Shown piece by piece: positions 5,675 through 8,195 of a stretch of 8,195 bases of DNA (the first letter of the stretch is position 1; each line of letters starts with the position of its first letter). The stretch spans positions 1 through 8,195 of the forward strand of contig MVPZ01000175.1 in NCBI GenBank assembly GCA_002067045.1, written 5' to 3'. The position numbers were made by a program, and so were the translations under genes. The DNA comes from Methanomassiliicoccales archaeon PtaB.Bin134. Lineage in GTDB: Archaea; Thermoplasmatota; Thermoplasmata; Methanomassiliicoccales; UBA472. The notes under the pieces are model-generated. The model worked only from the letters and a program-made list of their open reading frames with translations. It searched no databases and had not been told where the DNA came from.

Positions 5675-8186
5675 AAAGCAGGGGGGGCATTCCCAGGGCG
5701 GGATGGCCCACCTTGATCATCCAGTTCATCAGACCTTCCGCGTCCGTGACCACGGTCTCGTCCGCGATCTGGTCAATAAAACCGGGCGCTCCCAATTCCT
5801 CGGCCCTATTAATAAGCTCTTCCCTCATGCTCTCCTTTAGGGACGAAGGCATCCAGGATATGCGCAGGAAGCCGCCGTCCCCGCTTATGAACTTCCTGCT
5901 CACCAGGTAGCGCCTGCCGATACCGATGAAGCCGGGGGTCTGCTTCCCCCCTCCGATGTTCCCGGCCAGGGTGGAGAACTTCATGCCCACCGGGGTCATG
6001 TCCGCGAACTCCCGGTTGACCACGATCACGGACTGCATGTCCGGGCTCATGGCCACGATCACCTCGAAGCAGCCGCAGGAGGTCATGGGGTCCTCCATCA
6101 TGCTGTAGGCGCAGAAGCGCGCGATCTTGCCGTGGGTCAGGGCGGCCACTGCCTCGTTGACCCCCTTCCAGGAACCCTTCTGCGCATCCTCCACCTCCCC
6201 CTTGGCGATGGGCTGGTTGGGCCCGGCGGGCATGATCTCCTTCCCGGTCTTGGCGTCCAGCCAGTTGATGGCCCCGCAGAGCCCCAGGCGCTCCGGGGTG
6301 ATCACGCAGATGTGGTCGGGGGCGAATGACTGGCACATGAGGCAGGAGTAGAAGGTGTCCACGCTGTCGTCGGTGAGCCCGGCCATGCGCTCCTCGCGCT
6401 GCGCGTAGGCCTGCAGGGCCTCCGGCAGCCTGCGCCCCAGCTCATTCTCGTCGGTGACCAGGGTCACCTGCACCCTGGAGACGATATTCCCGAACTCCTC
6501 CTTGAGCTTGGTGACCAGTATCCTTCCCAGATGCTCCAGGCGGAAGCCGGCCTTGACCGCCCTCCTGCTCAGGCGCAGCCAGTTCATGTTGCGCTGCCCG
6601 GTGTGCCACACCCCTTCCGCGAAGTTCAGGTAAAGATGGATGCGCCGCTCCATCACCGACTCGAAATCCTCCTGCATCCGCCTGCCGTACACGTCCACGA
6701 GGATGGCCAGGGGGGATTGGGACCCTTCGGCCATATCATCCACGTCCCTGCCGATGACCCTGACCGCCCCGTCCTTGACCTGGTCCTCGGGGCGCATGCG
6801 CAGCAGTTCGAAGGATGGCGTTCGTCCGCCGCCCGCCTCCAGGTAGGTGTCCGGCCGGCGCACGGTCTCCCCCTCGAAGGCCGGGCCGAAGGGCACCGGG
6901 ATGTCCACCACGGTCACCGCCACCCTTATGTCCCTGGACTCCAGGCCTCCCTGCAGCATGTCCTGGGGTTCCTTGTGGAAAAGCAGGTCCGGCACTCCCT
7001 CCACCAGCTGGTCGGTGACGATGGGAACATGGTGGCCAATGGCGGCCAGCGCAAGGGAGGCCCGGCAGGCGTCCAGCGGCCCGTAATGCAGGACGAAGGC
7101 CTTGGGGCGCTTGGCCAGGTAGGCCGAGAGCCTCTCGGCGTCACCCTTCTGCACTCCCCCGAACGAAAGGGCCGCCCGGGTCACGAAGTCCAGGGCATGC
7201 ACCAGCTGGGTGAAGGAACCCAGGGGGTAGAGCATCATGCCCAGCCCCATCTGCACCTCGTTCTCCTGCAGCACCCTGACCACCTCGTCGGCGGCCATGA
7301 TCAGCATCCCCCGGGCCTGCAGCTCGCGAACCGTGGACACCAGCTGCCGCCGGTCCATGGGCATGCCCATGAGCACGGTGGCTCCGGGGATGGTATCGTC
7401 CACCAGGGCCAGGCCCAGCTCCCTAAGCACCTTGTCCGGGATGAAGCCCACGGAAACGGCCCCGGTATGCGGGTCCCCGTCCAGGTACCTCAGGGCCTCC
7501 AGGGCCTCGGCGGCCACCATGGCCGACCGGCCGGCCTCCAGGGCCTTGGCGAGCCCCCGCTCCCCCGGCAGGACCGAACGCCTATCCACCGCCTCCCTCA
7601 GCCCCTGCAGGGAGGTCACCTCCGCCCCCTCCCATCCGTATATGCAGGGGAGCGCGTAGGCGGTCTCCGGATACTCCACCGGGGCGTCGCCCCTGCGGAC
7701 CAGGGCCGCCCTGACCCCCACGGTCGCCAGGGCCACCAGCAGCTCGGCGCCCATGAACCCCAGGGCGATGACCTGGTCGTTGCTGGCCTGAGATGGGGAG
7801 GGCGGATCGTAGCGGTGGGGCAGCCCGCAGCCCCACCTCCTCCTCTCCATCTCCCTGGGGAGCTCATCCGCGGTGATAACGCAGCCCCCGAACAGGTCCC
7901 TGAGCACATGCCCCAGGAACTGTCCGGTCAGAGGGTCCATCCTCCAGCCGTCCAGTGCCGCCGCCGATCCCAGCAGCGCCTCGACCAGGGCCAGTGCGGG
8001 GTCCGAGGTGCGGCAGCCCACCGGCAGCGATCCGGCGGGGACCCCCAGCTCCCGGGACAGCTCCCTGCGGACCCGGCGCAGGCAAGCCAGGGCCGTGGCC
8101 CGATCGCCCTGACAGATCACCGAGCCATTCCCCGAGGCCCCCAGCTTCCAGACCTCCCCCTGCTCCAGCACCGCCCCCCTCACCAC
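5673..8186 (-). CDS. acsB: Acetyl-CoA synthase, bacterial-type AcsB with extra N-terminal extension
   Basis: Acetyl-CoA synthase joins CO, a corrinoid-bound methyl group and CoA at the Ni-Ni-[4Fe-4S] A-cluster. All ligands are present: C615, C618, C627 and C637 (in FYSCLMCQSFAPDHIC and LGLCGAINW), then C704-G705-C706 (MTSCGCFE). From memory of Moorella AcsB (C506, C509, C518, C528, C595-C597), every ligand is shifted by exactly 109, so the catalytic half has no net indel. The CODH-binding, CO-tunnel N-terminal domain is kept (EYPETAYALP near 171, VDDTIPGA, YPLGSFTQ, DIPVPFGPAFEGE near 428-440); typical archaeal CdhC, about 470 residues, lacks it. At 837 residues the protein is about 110 longer than Moorella AcsB (about 729); the excess is N-terminal and unrecognised. 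The GTG at 8186 is only 9 bp from the window edge and the frame stays open to it, so the true start could be farther upstream. It is the first visible gene of acsBDC. Confidence 0.97.
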   Translation of the reverse strand: MVRGAVLEQGEVWKLGASGNGSVICQGDRATALACLRRVRRELSRELGVPAGSLPVGCRTSDPALALVEALLGSAAALDGWRMDPLTGQFLGHVLRDLFGGCVITADELPREMERRRWGCGLPHRYDPPSPSQASNDQVIALGFMGAELLVALATVGVRAALVRRGDAPVEYPETAYALPCIYGWEGAEVTSLQGLREAVDRRSVLPGERGLAKALEAGRSAMVAAEALEALRYLDGDPHTGAVSVGFIPDKVLRELGLALVDDTIPGATVLMGMPMDRRQLVSTVRELQARGMLIMAADEVVRVLQENEVQMGLGMMLYPLGSFTQLVHALDFVTRAALSFGGVQKGDAERLSAYLAKRPKAFVLHYGPLDACRASLALAAIGHHVPIVTDQLVEGVPDLLFHKEPQDMLQGGLESRDIRVAVTVVDIPVPFGPAFEGETVRRPDTYLEAGGGRTPSFELLRMRPEDQVKDGAVRVIGRDVDDMAEGSQSPLAILVDVYGRRMQEDFESVMERRIHLYLNFAEGVWHTGQRNMNWLRLSRRAVKAGFRLEHLGRILVTKLKEEFGNIVSRVQVTLVTDENELGRRLPEALQAYAQREERMAGLTDDSVDTFYSCLMCQSFAPDHICVITPERLGLCGAINWLDAKTGKEIMPAGPNQPIAKGEVEDAQKGSWKGVNEAVAALTHGKIARFCAYSMMEDPMTSCGCFEVIVAMSPDMQSVIVVNREFADMTPVGMKFSTLAGNIGGGKQTPGFIGIGRRYLVSRKFISGDGGFLRISWMPSSLKESMREELINRAEELGAPGFIDQIADETVVTDAEGLMNWMIKVGHPALGMPPLL

Positions 8187-8195
8187 GCCCTCCCT

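Noticed and set aside
4137..5716. Two long + strand open frames (289 and 317 codons) antisense to acsC and acsD
   Set aside because: Both lie opposite strongly conserved acsC/acsD coding sequence and have shadow-type composition (many V, G, Q, H).
5673..8186. acsB as an archaeal CdhC beta subunit
   Set aside because: CdhC is about 470 residues and lacks the N-terminal CODH-binding domain. This protein keeps that domain, and its motif wording (MTSCGCFE, YSMMEDP, WHTGQRN) matches the bacterial form better.

Overview
The window carries most of the acetyl-CoA synthase (ACS) half of a Wood-Ljungdahl (reductive acetyl-CoA) locus, plus two genes for cell-surface proteins. Five genes fill almost all of it. 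No RNA genes, insertion sequences, CRISPR arrays or gaps over 300 bases were seen.

Layout. From the left edge, on the + strand, runs the C-terminal two thirds of an AcsF/CooC-type nickel-insertion ATPase, cut by the window edge. The rest is on the - strand. First comes a small signal-peptide/fibronectin-III/membrane-anchor protein that overlaps the acsF tail by 44 bp. Next is a 777-residue membrane-anchored surface protein with a Gln/Pro/Tyr-rich cytoplasmic head, a papain-like cysteine-peptidase-type domain and a YfaP-like (DUF2135-like) domain. Then a tightly packed operon reads acsB (ACS, 837 aa or slightly longer), acsD (corrinoid protein small subunit) and acsC (corrinoid protein large subunit). 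The acsB-acsD and acsD-acsC junctions are nearly zero-gap or overlapping, so translation is probably coupled.

How they work together. AcsC and AcsD form the corrinoid iron-sulfur protein, which carries a methyl group on cobalamin to the A-cluster of AcsB. There it is joined with CO, supplied by a CO dehydrogenase, and CoA to give acetyl-CoA; the reverse reaction is also possible. AcsF helps load nickel. The CO dehydrogenase and methyltransferase genes are not in the window and may lie just outside it. The two surface proteins have no visible link to this pathway.

Organism. The genome is GC-rich, yet uses AUA (Ile) and AGG (Arg) codons freely. It has a TATA/BRE-like element upstream of the 777-residue gene, a pyrimidine-rich tract after it, and surface proteins whose architecture (Q/P/Y head + KKK + TM + acidic linker; FnIII with C-terminal anchor) recalls Thermoplasmata-type archaea such as Methanomassiliicoccales relatives. 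This assignment is inference from style, not proof. All four ACS-pathway proteins look like the bacterial (Moorella-type) forms, not the usual archaeal Cdh subunits: AcsB keeps the N-terminal CODH-binding region, AcsD and AcsC have bacterial lengths, and AcsF has the GPGCYCY motif. If the host is an archaeon, the locus is a candidate for inter-domain transfer. The most distinctive feature is a roughly 110-135 residue N-terminal extension on AcsB that I do not recognise. I saw no clear sign of a wholly new multi-gene system.
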